Shown here: positions 43,965-54,426 of the stretch, piece after piece
Layout of the letters: the number at the start of each line of letters is the position of its first letter
How positions within the stretch are numbered: position 1 is the first letter of the stretch
From: Orientallactaga sibirica
Lineage: Eukaryota > Chordata > Mammalia > Rodentia > Dipodidae
Length of the DNA stretch: 64,000 nt
Direction of reading: 5' to 3'
Assembly (NCBI GenBank): GCA_036365145.1
Contig: JAEOAD010000888.1
Location: forward strand, 620,001-684,000
Notes under the pieces: generated by a model
Databases searched by the model: none
What the model was told of the DNA's origin: nothing
The model's input: only the letters and a program-made list of their open reading frames with translations
Translations under genes and position numbers: made by a program

Positions 43965-44387
43965 AAGATGTTGATATTTTAAAATTGCGTGCATGCACAT
44001 GCATGCATGTATAGTGTATATTTTGATGTTTTTAAAAATTCAAACATTTGTAATGTTCTGTTGTAGGAATAGGAATAGTTTCTTGATCATTTAGATGATT
44101 TTTCTAGGTTTCATTTTGACTTTAAACTGATTCAGATTATTACACTTCCCTTAGGATTATGGTACCTCCATTGTATTGTGCTTGGCTATTGGCTTTTTAA
44201 CCGTAAGCCAAAATCTCCCACCTCTTCCTTTGAAGAAAAGAAAAGAAAAAGGCTATGTTTTTACCATAGTTGGGAAAAACTATAGATTATGTGGGGAAAT
44301 CACAAGAAGACACTGAATTGCTTAAGTTACTTAATTAGATATATAAACACATTTTGGTCACCTGAGCTGGCTTTAAAGTTGGCCACT

Positions 44388-44526
44388 TAGCCAGGCATGA
44401 TTATGCATGTCTTTATCCCAAGCACTCAAGAGGCCAAGGTAGGAGGATTGCTGTGATTTTGAGGCTAGCATGAGAGTACATAGTGAATTCCAGGTTAGCC
44501 TGGGATAGAGAAAGAGCGTACCTCAA

Positions 44527-44557
<31 letters not shown>

Positions 44558-44700
44558 CAAAAAACCTTTGATTCCAGCACTAGGGAGGCCAAGGTAGGAG
44601 GATTGCTGTGAGTTCAAAGCTAGCCTGAGACTACATAGTGAATTGCAGGTCAGCCTGAGTTAGAGCAAGACCCTACCACAAAAAATCAAAAACAAAAAAA
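44388..44700 (+). mobile_element. Tandem pair of B1 units
   Basis: A full B1 (44390-44563) is followed by a second lacking its first 18 or so bases. Both share unusual variants (ggccaaggtagg, attgctgtga, gctagc), so the second looks like a local copy of the first. Confidence 0.85.
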
Positions 44701-44712
44701 CCCAAAAGTTGG

Positions 44713-45001
44713 GCTGGAGAGATGGCTTAGCTAAAGGTGCCTGCCTGCTAAGCCTAAGAACGCTGGTTCCAATCTCCAGCGGTTCCAATCTCTAGGTCCC
44801 ACGTTTAGCCAGATGCAAAGTGATGCAAGGGTGCAATGCCGTGCTTGCCCACAAGGGGGTGCACGCATCTGGATTTCGTTCACAGCAGCTGAGAGACTGC
44901 TGGCGCGCCCATCTCTGTCTTCCTCTCCCTCTCTGTCTATCTCTGTCTCTCTCCAAAAATAAATAAAAAATAATTTTAAAAAATTAAAAAAAAAAAAAAA
45001 C
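44713..45001 (+). mobile_element. tRNA-derived SINE, long type II form
   Basis: Forward element with doubled 'ggttccaatct', between perfect AACCCAAAAGTTGG copies (44699-44712 and 45002-45015). Confidence 0.93.
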
Positions 45002-45554
45002 AACCCAAAAGTTGGCCACTCAGTATACAGGAAAGGACAGTAAGAATTGATTTCCACTCTCACAGTGCTTGGGTGTTGGGTGTTGCCTGGTGAAATGAAG
45101 AGCTCTCCTGCCCTTTTAGGTGAGCTAATGGGTCTCAAGCCTTACCCTTAGGCTCTTGTTTCCTTCTCTAGCATCCTTTGAGCTGGGGTGATGGTTCTTC
45201 ACATGCTGCAACTTGTTCCTCCTAAATAGTCGGAATTCCTCCTTCCTGCTCAAACAACACTGTCTCAGTTAGAAAAACTGCAGTTTTGTTTCTGGGCTAT
45301 ATTTTAGTCATAGGAAAATGCAAAGTATAACAAAATAGAAAATGATAAACAAGATTTATTTAAAATTAGCACTAACCCCTTTCAGAAGCCTCGATGTGAG
45401 TATGTGTATAGTTTAGGGTATAGCTTTGGAGAATTGGCATTCAATGTTAGGAACCTCAGACCCTGTATGATTCTCAGTTGTATTAAGTGGAAAAAATTTT
45501 TTGAAAGGACTTCAAAGCATTTCAAATCAGATGAGGTTGAACACTAGTGTTAAG

Positions 45555-45703
45555 TTTGGGCAAGTTACTTCACTTTTCCCAAGTTTTTTCATTTGTAAAT
45601 AATGTACCATAGAGAATTTTCTAGGGTGAGTTTTTAGGAAATAACACTGACAATAATTAGTATAGTGCCCAATACAGCATAGACACTCAATAATTACCAC
45701 TGT
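45555..45703 (+). mobile_element. MIR-like element
   Basis: 'tttgggcaagttacttcact', 'tttcatttgtaaataatg', 'acactcaataattacca' follow MIR in order. Confidence 0.65.
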
Positions 45704-45847
45704 CACTAGTGCTGCTCTTTGTTGTAATAGGGAACATCTCATAAGCTTTGGTGCTTTTGGAAGTAAAACCCAGAACCTTTCCAATGTGGCCATGTTTGTT
45801 CTGTCAGCCTTCACATCAGAAGTAGTCATTAAAAAAAAAAAAAATCA

Positions 45848-45940
45848 GGGCTAGAGAGATGGCTTAGTAGTTAGGCCATGGCATGCCTCTTCTCTTTCTC
45901 TCTTCACGCGTTCTCTCTCATAAAAAAATACAAAAAAAAC
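45848..45940 (+). mobile_element. tRNA-derived SINE with large internal deletion
   Basis: The 5' end 'gggctagagagatggcttagtagtta' jumps straight to 'atggcatgcctcttctct'; the middle 100 bp or so is missing. Confidence 0.85.
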
Positions 45941-46081
45941 AAAAAAACAAAAAAACGAAAAACCGCATGATGGAAACTCACAGTGCTCAAGCTGTGCAAT
46001 ACACTAATGAAGTCTGCATCCTCAACTGCTATCAGGGCTTGACTTGTCCACCTGTCTATCCATCCATCAGTCTATCCATGG

Positions 46082-46131
46082 TTTCCCAGGCGATTTTAAT
46101 GTGCAGCCAGGGAATAGAATCACTGCTTTAG
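46082..46131 (+). mobile_element. MER5A-like end fragment
   Basis: 'cccaggcgattttaatgtgc agccagg' and 'atcactgctttagac' match a MER5A terminus. Confidence 0.55.
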
Positions 46132-46264
46132 ACTTTTTAAAATTTCTTTTCCTGGTATTTTCAGGGTTGTGTACCACCACAGGAAATGAGTCTTTTCATG
46201 GTTTTGAAACATTGCATAATATAGTTTTAGAGTTTATAAAATGCTTTATGACTCATAAAAGTAA

Positions 46265-46340
46265 TCCTTGTATTACTGTCCCCATTTTGCAGAAAAGATA
46301 GTTGAGGCTCAGTGAAAACATGTGTTAAGTAAAAGGTTAT
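46265..46340 (-). mobile_element. MIR-like fragment
   Basis: 'tgtccccattttgcagaaaa' and 'gttgaggctcagtgaaa' follow the reverse MIR core. Confidence 0.6.
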
Positions 46341-46380
46341 GTAAAGAAGGCATGGAGCCAGGCAGGTATTCATAATGAAC

Positions 46381-46547
46381 TTTTTATTTATTTATTTATT
46401 TATTTTTTTGGTTTTTCGAGGTAAGGTCTCACTCTAGCCCAGGCTGACCTGCACTATGTAGTCTCAGGGTGGCCTCGAACTCATGATGATCCTCCTACCT
46501 CTGCCTCCTGAGTGCTGGGATTAAATGCGTGCACTACCACACATGGC
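46381..46547 (-). mobile_element. B1 SINE with (ATTT)n
   Basis: Reverse B1 with a small deletion, between CATAATGAACTTTT (46371) and CATGGTGGACTTTT (46548). Confidence 0.92.
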
Positions 46548-46553
46548 CATGGT

Positions 46554-46557
<4 letters not shown>

Positions 46558-46586
<29 letters not shown>

Positions 46587-46836
46587 GGAGAGAATCAGAG
46601 AGAGAGGGGGGGGAGGGGGGAAGGAGGGAGGGAGAGATAGATAGAGAATGATTGCGCCAGCAGCCTCTCAGCTGCTGTGAACGAATTCCAGACTCGTGTG
46701 CCCCCTTGTGGGCAAGTGCGGAATTGCGCCCTTGAGCCACTGTGTCTGGTTAAACATGGGACCTGGAGAATTGAATGGGCATCATTCTTAGGCTTAGCAG
46801 GCAGGCGCCTTAACCGCTAAGCCATCTCTCCAGCCC
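46558..46836 (-). mobile_element. tRNA-derived SINE, long type II form
   Basis: Reverse element behind a 31-T run and G-rich purine stretch (46600-46640), between CATGGTGGACTTTT (46548) and CATGATGGACTTTT (46837). Confidence 0.92.
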
Positions 46837-46854
46837 CATGATGGACTTTTTATT

Positions 46855-47811
46855 CCTACTGCATTTATAGTGGAAATGTGCAACCATGTTTAAATACTTG
46901 GAGCATTTCTCTTGCTGTTGTATTTCTGCCTGTGTGGCCTTATGTCTGCTTGTTTATCTGGCTGCTAGAGGATGAACCCATGCCACCAAGACTTTTCAGT
47001 ACTTAGAAGTGTGTTTAAAATTCCAGGTTCATCTTACAACAATGTCTATGCCTTTGTGGTCCAGATCTGTTTTTTTCCCGAGTTTGGATCCCGAGAACTT
47101 CGTGATGAAGGTCATCTAAACTTGAATATCCCTAGGCTAAGCCCTTAATGTCGGGAGGGATGGAATACTGTATCAGGAATAACATCTTTTCCCTGTGTCC
47201 CATGAGGCCTTCCCCACTATTTTCACGAGGTTGTTTTTCTGTCCTGGTTGGAACCTCCCACCTTTTCTCTCTCTTCTCTCTCATCATGAGCCCCACTTCT
47301 CCCCTCCCATCTTGCTGAGAAGGAGAGTGAACTTGTGGGTAAGGGTTTGGGGGTGAAGGGCATTCCGTTATGTGTGAAAGTAGAGGCCTTAGTGTTGCTT
47401 TCCAGGGCCTATTACCATGGCCAACTGATAGGGGGGGCCTCTGCAGCTAGGTTTGTGGTGATAGGCTAAAAAGCTTCGGAAGCCAGGGTGAAGATGAAGA
47501 GGAATGGGACAAAGGAACACAGGCCCTGTTTGGCCATGGTGTGTTCTGGTGTGGCTTTCCACTGCCTGAGGACTTCACAACTATGTTACCGTTTTCTCGT
47601 GCGTCTCATGTTCTACAGTGCTTACCCACTAGTGAAAGTTTCATCTCTTAAGTTTTAGTCAGTCTTTGCTAACTTAGTAGGTGTCCTGGAAGTCATATTC
47701 AAATGATGAAACCTTTTTCACCTAGCAGCAGTCCAGAGGCCATGGTTCACTCTAGATGACATCTGTGAATCTAGCTGACCACATTTAATCTCTTTCTCTA
47801 AAATTGTAAAT
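46855..47811. other. Intron 1 stretch, nothing recognised
   Basis: About 950 bp without recognised repeats or exon signals. Confidence 0.4.
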
Positions 47812-48282
47812 ACAAATTGAGTAACCCACATCTGAAATGTTTGGAGTGAGAAATGTTTCAGGTTTCAGATTTTTTTTTAGATTTTTGGAATATTTGCATA
47901 TATGTAATGAGATATCTTAGGGGTGGACCCAAATCTAAACACAAAATTAATTTATGCTTCATACATACCTTGTTTACAAAGCCCAGAATGAATCATAATG
48001 AGTGTTTTTAGCATTCTTGTGTGTGACTGTGACCCATCACTGATGTCAGGGGTGGTGTGTGTATGTGTGAGAGACTGTGACTCGTCCCTGAGGTCAGTGG
48101 TGGGATATGTGTGTGACTGTGACTGTGACCTGTCCATGAGGTTAGGGTGGGGTCTATGTATGACTGACCTGTCACTGAGGTCACGGGTTGGATTCTCTAC
48201 TTGCAGTGTCATATCAGCCTTGGAAAATTTAGGATTTTGTGAACCTTAGACTATTCAGACTAGTGATGCTCAACCTATGTTT
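47812..48282 (+). repeat. Ancient interspersed repeat with internal tandem expansion
   Basis: 'gtaacccacatctgaaatg...gagatatcttaggggtggacc' and the end 'agtgatgctcaacct' match an old mammalian repeat I know but cannot name. 48018-48195 inside it is a separate tandem array. Confidence 0.5.
48018..48195 (+). repeat. Degenerate minisatellite, about four copies of ~45-58 bp
   Basis: The motif 'gtgactgtgacc', 'gtccctgaggtcag', 'gtgggatgtgtgtg' recurs with changes in length about four times. Confidence 0.75.
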
Positions 48283-48498
48283 TTGTGCCCCTAAATTCTT
48301 CTGTTTTTCTTTTTCCTACCCCAAATCCCTGGAAATGAATTCCACATTCCTTCTGGCAAAGGTAGTAAATAGTGATTACTTTGATGTTTTACCTTGTCCT
48401 TAGAGTAGCCCAGCTCCTGATCAGTCATGTTAGACCCGTTTTGTCCTGGTGGGAGGAAATCACCAATGGTTATTGATCATTACTGTGTTGTGTTTTTC

Positions 48499-48717
48499 TT
48501 TTTTCTTTTTAATTAATTAATTACTTTGAGAACAACAGACAGACACAGAAAAAGGCAGTTAGATAGAGAATGGGCCTCCACCCACTGCAAACGAACTCCA
48601 GATGCATGTGCTACCTTGTGCATCTGGCTAATGTGGGTCCTGGGGAATCGAGCCTCAAACCGGGGTCCTTAGGCTTCATAGGCAAGCACTTAACTGCTAA
48701 GCTATCTCTCCAGGTCC
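48499..48717 (-). mobile_element. tRNA-derived SINE with 16-bp duplication
   Basis: Reverse element between perfect CTGTGTTGTGTTTTTC copies (48483-48498 and 48718-48733). Confidence 0.93.
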
Positions 48718-48914
48718 CTGTGTTGTGTTTTTCCTATGGGCAGGTAATGGGTGTCTGGGCCTGGCCAGTGGCTTCCCTGGAACCCAGGATGTTGCTGCTT
48801 CTCTGTAGGGCTTAATGGGGACAAAGAATCTTGTGTCTGGTGGTAGGCTCCACTGTAGACAGTTTTTTTTTATTTTTTAACTGAGCTCCCTTCCTCTTTC
48901 CCTCCCTCCCTCCT

Positions 48915-49068
48915 TTCTTTTTTTGATTTTTCAAGGTAGGGTCTCGCTCTAGCCCAGGCTGACCTGGAATTCACTAGGTAGTCTCAGGGTGGCCTTGAAC
49001 TCACAGTGATCCTCCTACCTCTGCCTCCTGAGTGTTGGGATTAAAGGCATGTGCCACCACGTCTGGCT
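48915..49068 (-). mobile_element. B1 SINE
   Basis: Reverse B1 behind a CCCT/T-rich stretch. Confidence 0.92.
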
Positions 49069-49219
49069 TAAGGTCCACATGTTCTTTCTAATATCCCTTT
49101 TGATCTCTTCCCCCAATCTGTAACTCAAAATGTTTTATGTGTTTTGGTTATTCACCTGTAATTGGTCATTAAGCTATGACAGATCTTCAAAATCAAATTA
49201 CGAATCTATTACTTCTTTT

Positions 49220-50135
49220 CTTCTCACTCACCTTGTGGGAATTTCCTGAATGAGACTCAGAGTTGTTCAGACAGAGGAGAGGAAGATTTATTCACACCAG
49301 CAGTCTGACACCCAGTTCAGCTCCGAGCTTAGGCAAAGGGGGGCTTTTTATATGTTTTTTTTTCTTATAAGCAAGTAAGGTTATAGAAGTGTATGTGGCA
49401 TGAGCAGGCAGCTACATAGTTTAAGTTTCTTGTAATTTCTGTTCTAGTCTGCCCAAAACTATCAGTAACTCACAGTGTGGGCAGGAAACTTATCTTCATT
49501 CCCTGGTTGTTCCTTGTGGGCAAGAAACTTATCTCTGTGTTCTTTGGTCTTCTCCTGTGAAGGCTTGTTTCTGTTCTCTGGTCTCTCCCTGTGGGTGGCT
49601 CAAGGGCGACCAGGGACTGATCTCTGCTCTCTGTGGGTAACTTCTGGCCTATTGGGCTCTGTAACCCAGTACAGGTTTTCTTTTAATATTGCTCTTTTCT
49701 GTTAGATCTATTTTTTATCTTTATAATTCTTTATGACTTTTTTAATGGGATCTTTTGATATTGGCGAATAACTTATCTTTCTATTCTTTAGTCTGCCCCC
49801 TGTAAAGACTTAGAAACAAACAAAAATTTATCTATTTTCTAGTCTTTCCCTATAGATAACTCAAAGACAACCAAAAACTTATTTCTACTCTCTGTAACTT
49901 CTGGCCTGTTGGGGGGCTCTATAACCCAATACAAGTTTTTTTTTTTTTTTTTTTTTTTGAGGTAGGGTCTCAGTCTAGCCCATGCTGACCTGGAATTCAC
50001 TATGTAGTCTCAGGGTGGTCTCGAACTCACAGCGATCCTCCTAACTCTGCCTCCCAAATGCTGGGATTAAAGGCGTGCGCCACCATGCCCAGCTAAGTTT
50101 TCTTTTAATGTTACTTCTACTAGAACCTCTATAAA
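49220..50135. repeat. Diverged direct duplication, possible LTR remnant
   Basis: A block at about 49490-49710 recurs at about 49770-49937 and 50094-50120. Shared words are 'aacttatct', 'tctggtctctccctgtggg'/'tctagtctttccctatag', 'taacttctggcctattgg'/'taacttctggcctgttgg' and 'gttttcttttaatattgc'/'gttttcttttaatgttac'. The part before it (49255-49370) looks LTR-like, but I could not show LTR termini. Confidence 0.55.
49937..50093 (-). mobile_element. B1 SINE inside the duplicated block
   Basis: Reverse B1 with a T-run that splits the second copy between 'caatacaagttttt' and 'taagttttcttttaatg'. Confidence 0.92.
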
Positions 50136-50318
50136 TATTATTTATTTATGAGAGAGAGAGAGAGAGAAGGGGTGTGCCAGGGCCTCTAGCCACTGAAATG
50201 AGCTTGAGACACATGTGCCACCATGTGCATCTGGCTTACATGGGTACTGGGGAATTGAACCTGAGTCCTTAGGCTTCACAGGCAAGCTCCTTAGCCATCA
50301 AGCCATCTCTCTAGCCCA
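50136..50318 (-). mobile_element. tRNA-derived SINE
   Basis: Reverse element ending 'gccatctctctagccc'. Confidence 0.9.
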
Positions 50319-51094
50319 TCACTCACTTCTAGAGAGGACATGTAGGTAACATGGACGTCACTTCCTCACTTTCCACTTTGATTGGGTCACAAATTCTATT
50401 GATTCTACAACTTAAAAGTCCTAAATCTCTTTCATCTGCTCTCCTGTTCCTGTTTCTTTCCTCATTTTGTGTCTTAACTACTTTCCCACTGTGCAGATGT
50501 TTTCCTCCTTTCTCTGTGTTCCAGATATACTCACAGCTAAATTTTGAGTGCTTATTTTTGTGTTTCATGTACATATAAGGTGCTTTGCATGCACTCTCAC
50601 ATGCCAATCACAGTGGGTCGTTATGATCCCTTTGCTAAAGGAGAGTTGTCTTGGACCTCATACATAGTAAGTGCAGCAACAGTGCAGAGCATTGCTTCAC
50701 TTGCTCCCGCCAGCCTTTCCTGGCTCCCCTCGGCATCTTTGGTTGGGCTTTAAGGTCCTTCCTGAGCTAGTCTCTCTCTACTTACATTTCTCCTTCCACT
50801 GTGCTTAGGACTGCTGTTTCAGTCCTCTTGAGCTTCCTGGCCTTCCTTGAAGACATCATACTTTTTTATACTCAACTTTTTGTGTTTGAACATGTTGCTT
50901 CTTCCACATTGAATTCCTGCCTCTATCCTTCAAGGTTCCGGCCTAAGTGACAATCTCTTGGAATATCATCACTGTCCTCCTGTTCAAGCTGCCTCTGTTA
51001 TACTCCCATGATACCTTCTACATGCAACTATAATATTTATATTGGTAAAAACTTACATATTTCTATTTCTTAAAAAGAAGTTCATGAATCTTTA
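50319..51094. other. Intron 1 stretch, nothing recognised
   Basis: No SINE or exon signal that I can support. Confidence 0.4.
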
Positions 51095-51260
51095 CACTTT
51101 AGGATAGTAGTTTTAGATTTATAGAAAAGTTGGCACAGGTAGCATAGATTGTTCCCATGAACTCCACAGTTTCCTTGTTAGCATCTCGTGCTACTGTAGA
51201 ACTGTGTTACAGCTAAGAAGCTGTCATTGGTACCATGCTATTGACTGCAACTTGCACTTG
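51095..51260 (-). mobile_element. Ancient L1M-like fragment
   Basis: 'tagtagttttagatttatag', 'aaaagttggcacagg', 'gttcccatgaactcc' follow old L1M 3' sequence in reverse. It ends about 130 bp before exon 2. Confidence 0.5.
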
Positions 51261-51387
51261 CTTGGGGTTTTTTATTGTCCTGGAAAGTATTCTCTAACAC
51301 TTTTGCACCCTTCTTTCAGGATTATGACAGTTTCTCTTTAATGCCAGGAATTCACACCTGCTTGTGCTGATTTATTTACTTGCATAG

Positions 51388-51525
51388 AGTATTGTGTCAA
51401 AGAATGCTCTGCAGTATCGAGGGAATTCCCAGCATGATGCCCAGGAGTTTCTGCTGTGGCTTTTGGACCGAGTTCATGAAGACCTCAATCACGCTGTAAA
51501 GCAGAGTGGCCAGTCTCCTGTGAAG
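51388..51525 (+). CDS. USP31: USP31 coding exon 2 (residues 209-254)
   Basis: The acceptor 'tacttgcatag' and donor AAG/gtgagg frame 46 codons, phase 0 on both sides. The exon carries QHDAQEFLLWLLDRVHEDL (QHDAQE at 223-228), the conserved box after the Cys box in USP enzymes. The first codon is AGT (Ser209); from memory the human residue there is Thr. Reading through the donor yields a short spurious ORF into intron 2. Confidence 0.95.
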
Positions 51526-52206
51526 GTGAGGATGGGCAGTCGAGCGGCAGAAGGGAGCACCGGGGAAGTGGACAAGGGGCAGGAGAGTCTGCTAAACCTC
51601 CACTGAGGACTTGTTGCAGTTAGTAGACTGATTATGCTCTGGATGAGTATAAAACCAAGTGGATATTTTAAGGAATAGTTCCCCTTGTCTACTACTGGGT
51701 TGGCAGTGTAAGGTACCAGAGGCATTGTCCCCAAATGAGGGGAAATACAGTAAGACACATACTCTGTGTCACATACTAGGGAAATGTATGGATGTTCTGC
51801 TATGAGAATTGGATTTGAGCATAGAAACTGAGAACCCAGAATGGTTTCTCTAAGAAACAAGTCACTCTTGAACTGTACATGTAGCCTTAATATGATAGTT
51901 AAAGTGATTCATAGCATGGGAAAAATTAAAGAAGAGTTACTTCCCTATGGAACTTTTGAAGTTTTTTATAGTTCAGCTCTGTGATTCAAAATTCCTAGTT
52001 TTGAGGGAACAGAAAGATTGTAAGAACCAAAGGGTGGAAGGAGTGCTTGAGCCATCCTCCCCCCAACATAGTGAATACCAATAACCCCACTGAGGAGGAT
52101 CCTCAAGGGAATGGGGGCAGGGGAGTGGGAACATAAGAATATAACCAGATGGGAATATGACCAATATGTAATATGGTAAAAACAAATTATATTTATATGT
52201 ATGTAT
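51526..52206. other. Intron 2, 5' part, nothing recognised
   Basis: No repeat that I can name with support; no further exon. Confidence 0.4.
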
Positions 52207-52349
52207 GCTTTTCGAGGTAAGGTCTCACTCTAGCTCAGGCTGACCTGGAATTCACTATGTAGTGTCAGGGTGGCCTCTAACTCACAGCGATCCTCCCACC
52301 TCTGCCTCCCAAGTGCTGGGATTAAAGGCGTGCACCACCATACCTGACC
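52207..52349 (-). mobile_element. B1 SINE in intron 2
   Basis: Reverse B1 'cttttcgaggtaaggtctca' ... 'gtgcaccaccatacctgacc'. Confidence 0.92.
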
Positions 52350-52435
52350 TTAAATAAAATATATTTTTTAAATTCCTAGTTTTTATAAGTTGGTAAATTA
52401 TTCTGAATCGAGGTTCTGTTAAAAATAAATTTAGA

Positions 52436-52649
52436 TATTTATTTATTTATTTGAGAGACTAACAGAGAGAGAGAGAGACAAACAGAAAGAGTGAGTGTTG
52501 GGGTGCCAGGGCCTCTTGCCACTGTAAATGAACTCCAGATGCATGTGCCACTTTGTGCATCTGGCTTTACATGGACACTAGGGAATTGAACCCAGGCCAT
52601 CAGCCTCTGCAAGTAAGTGCCTTTAACCACTGAGCAATCTCTTCAGCCC
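52436..52649 (-). mobile_element. tRNA-derived SINE in intron 2
   Basis: Reverse element, (ATTT)n tail to 'gagcaatctcttcagccc'. Confidence 0.92.
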
Positions 52650-53138
52650 TCAAGGCCTTTTGTGCCTGAACATTTTACTGTACAGAGGCTGGCTGTGCCT
52701 CCACACTGAATCATCCTCAAGGTCCGCCGCCATGCCTTACTTATTCTTGTGTCCTGCCATCCTGTCCTGTACGTTGTTCCATACATGTGTCAGCAGACGC
52801 TCAGTAGCTAGCTGTTAGGTGGTGGGGCATGGGAAGGTTAGCTCAAATGTGAAACAGACTGATTGGCATCAGAGTGAAGATTGGAACAGCCTAGGGAAGG
52901 AGAGCTGGCCAGGCCCTGAATGGATGGAGATGTTTAAAGATGCTCTGCAATAGTCTGTCTGAATGGATGAGTCCATGGGACCCAAGCTGCTATGTTCTGG
53001 TGCATTGAGCACTGCCTGTCACTGAAGCACCTGGGCTCCACATACAACTTGGAATTGAGCTTGAATATACTGTGATATTTTAGGCTCATCTTCAATCAAG
53101 AATGTCACCTCTAGTTTGTGAACCATACCTTTTTATTT

Positions 53139-53345
53139 TTTAAAAAATATTTTATTTTTATTTGAGAGAGAGAGAGGAGCAGATAGAGAATGGATTGCCA
53201 GGGTCTCTAGCCACTGCAAACAATCTCCAGATGCATGTGCCACTTGGTGCATCTGGCTTTACGTGTGTGGGTACTGGGGAATTGAATTGGGGCCATCAGT
53301 CTTTGCAAGCAAGTGCCCTTAATCCCTGAGCCATCTCTCCAGCCT
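53139..53345 (-). mobile_element. tRNA-derived SINE just upstream of exon 3
   Basis: Reverse element whose 5' end stops 32 bp before exon 3, so branch point and acceptor region lie against or partly within it. Confidence 0.92.
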
Positions 53346-53377
53346 GAATTACAGTTATTATTATTTTTTTTCTTTAG

Positions 53378-53466
53378 CCACCATCAGACACTGATATGAT
53401 GCCTGAGGGACCGTCTTTTCCTGTGTGTAGCACTTTTGTACAAGAACTTTTTCAAGCCCAATACAG
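53378..53466 (+). CDS. USP31: USP31 coding exon 3 (residues 255-283)
   Basis: Acceptor 'tttttttctttag', donor TACAG/gtatgg. 29 codons plus two bases of Arg284. Contains MMPEGPSFPVCSTFVQELFQ, the start of the USP finger region. Ends in phase 2. Confidence 0.94.
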
Positions 53467-53559
53467 GTATGGAGCAAATAAAATGTTCCTTTTTATTTTG
53501 TCTGCTTGATATAGTTCTAGGTGATCTTAATGTGAGCCTCTTACATTTTTTTTTCAAAG
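53467..53559 (+). other. USP31: Intron 3, only 93 bp
   Basis: gtatgg to 'tttttttttcaaag'. Close to the minimum size for a mammalian intron. The acceptor is AAG rather than CAG but has a good T-tract. Confidence 0.9.
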
Positions 53560-53652
53560 ATCTTCTTTGACATGTCCCCATTGTCAGAAACAGAGCAACA
53601 CTTTTGACCCTTTCCTGTGTATTTCTTTGCCAATTCCTCTACCCCACACAAG
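53560..53652 (+). CDS. USP31: USP31 coding exon 4 (residues 284-314)
   Basis: One base completes Arg284, then 30 codons and two bases of Arg315. CPHC (Cys289, Cys292) is the first zinc-binding pair of the USP finger. Donor ACAAG/gtaaga. Confidence 0.95.
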
Positions 53653-54160
53653 GTAAGAGGGGATGTAGTAGCATTGAGACTATATTGTGATAGTGTACCT
53701 TTTCCTTTGTTGCCTCCTGTTAGGGCTTCTCACTTATTTAGACAAGGAAAAGGTTTTGTGATAAAACAGGCACTTTGAGGCTGAGTTGTGCCGTAGTCTT
53801 GTCCAACTGCTAGTCATCCACAGACTATGTGTGGGGGGAGAGGTATGTTGAGTGACTGCAGGATTCTCTAGATGCCCTCTTTGTACTTTTAATTAGTTGC
53901 TTTATTTAAGACATTTCAGTATTTGTAGAGTTTGGCCATTTTGAAGGAAAAGACAGGATCAAGTGAATATATCATTTCCCCTCCCTCAAAGATCTCTTGA
54001 CTTGTTTTGTAGTTCTGGCTAATTTCAAATGAACTTTTGCCATGTATTTGCCTCAGTATTTTTGTTGTTGTTGTTAATTTTATGTTAGGTTTGTTTTATT
54101 TCTTTCTTATTTTAGTTAAAATAAGTGACTAATGAGAAGATCTGACTTTGATCTGTACAG
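53653..54160. other. USP31: Intron 4, 508 bp, no repeat seen
   Basis: A repeat-free intron from gtaaga to 'ctgtacag'. Nothing else to report. Confidence 0.6.
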
Positions 54161-54296
54161 GCCTCTCTATGTTACTGTAGTGTATCAAGGGAAATGTTCA
54201 CACTGCATGAGAATTGGTGTGGCTGTACCTCTGTCTGGGACTGTTGCCAGACTCCGGGAAGCTGTGTCTATGGAGACAAAGATCCCCACTGACCAG
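54161..54296 (+). CDS. USP31: USP31 coding exon 5 (residues 315-360)
   Basis: One base completes Arg315, then 45 codons. CSHC (Cys327, Cys330) is the second zinc-binding pair. Acceptor 'gatctgtacag', donor GACCAG/gtaatg. Ends in phase 0. Confidence 0.95.
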
Positions 54297-54358
54297 GTAA
54301 TGACCTGCTAAGACCGACTACACGTCAGCCTTTGCCTTCTGCTTCTTTACATTAAAAA

Positions 54359-54381
54359 AAATTAATTAATTAATTAATTTT

Positions 54382-54426
<45 letters not shown>

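Larger units (their letters stand above)
15650..51387 (+). other. USP31: USP31 intron 1 (35.7 kb)
   Basis: The intron runs from the donor gtgagc at 15650 to the acceptor 'ttacttgcatag' ending at 51387. It is phase 0. Everything listed between these points lies within it, and no further USP31 coding exon was found. Confidence 0.88.

Noticed and set aside
47952..48249. Cys/Asp- or Thr/His-rich ORFs on both strands
   Set aside because: They are translations of the degenerate minisatellite at 48018-48195.
51526..51606. ORF continuing past exon 2 of USP31
   Set aside because: A canonical donor at 51526 ends the exon and the next USP31 residues are found in exon 3. The rest is intron read-through.
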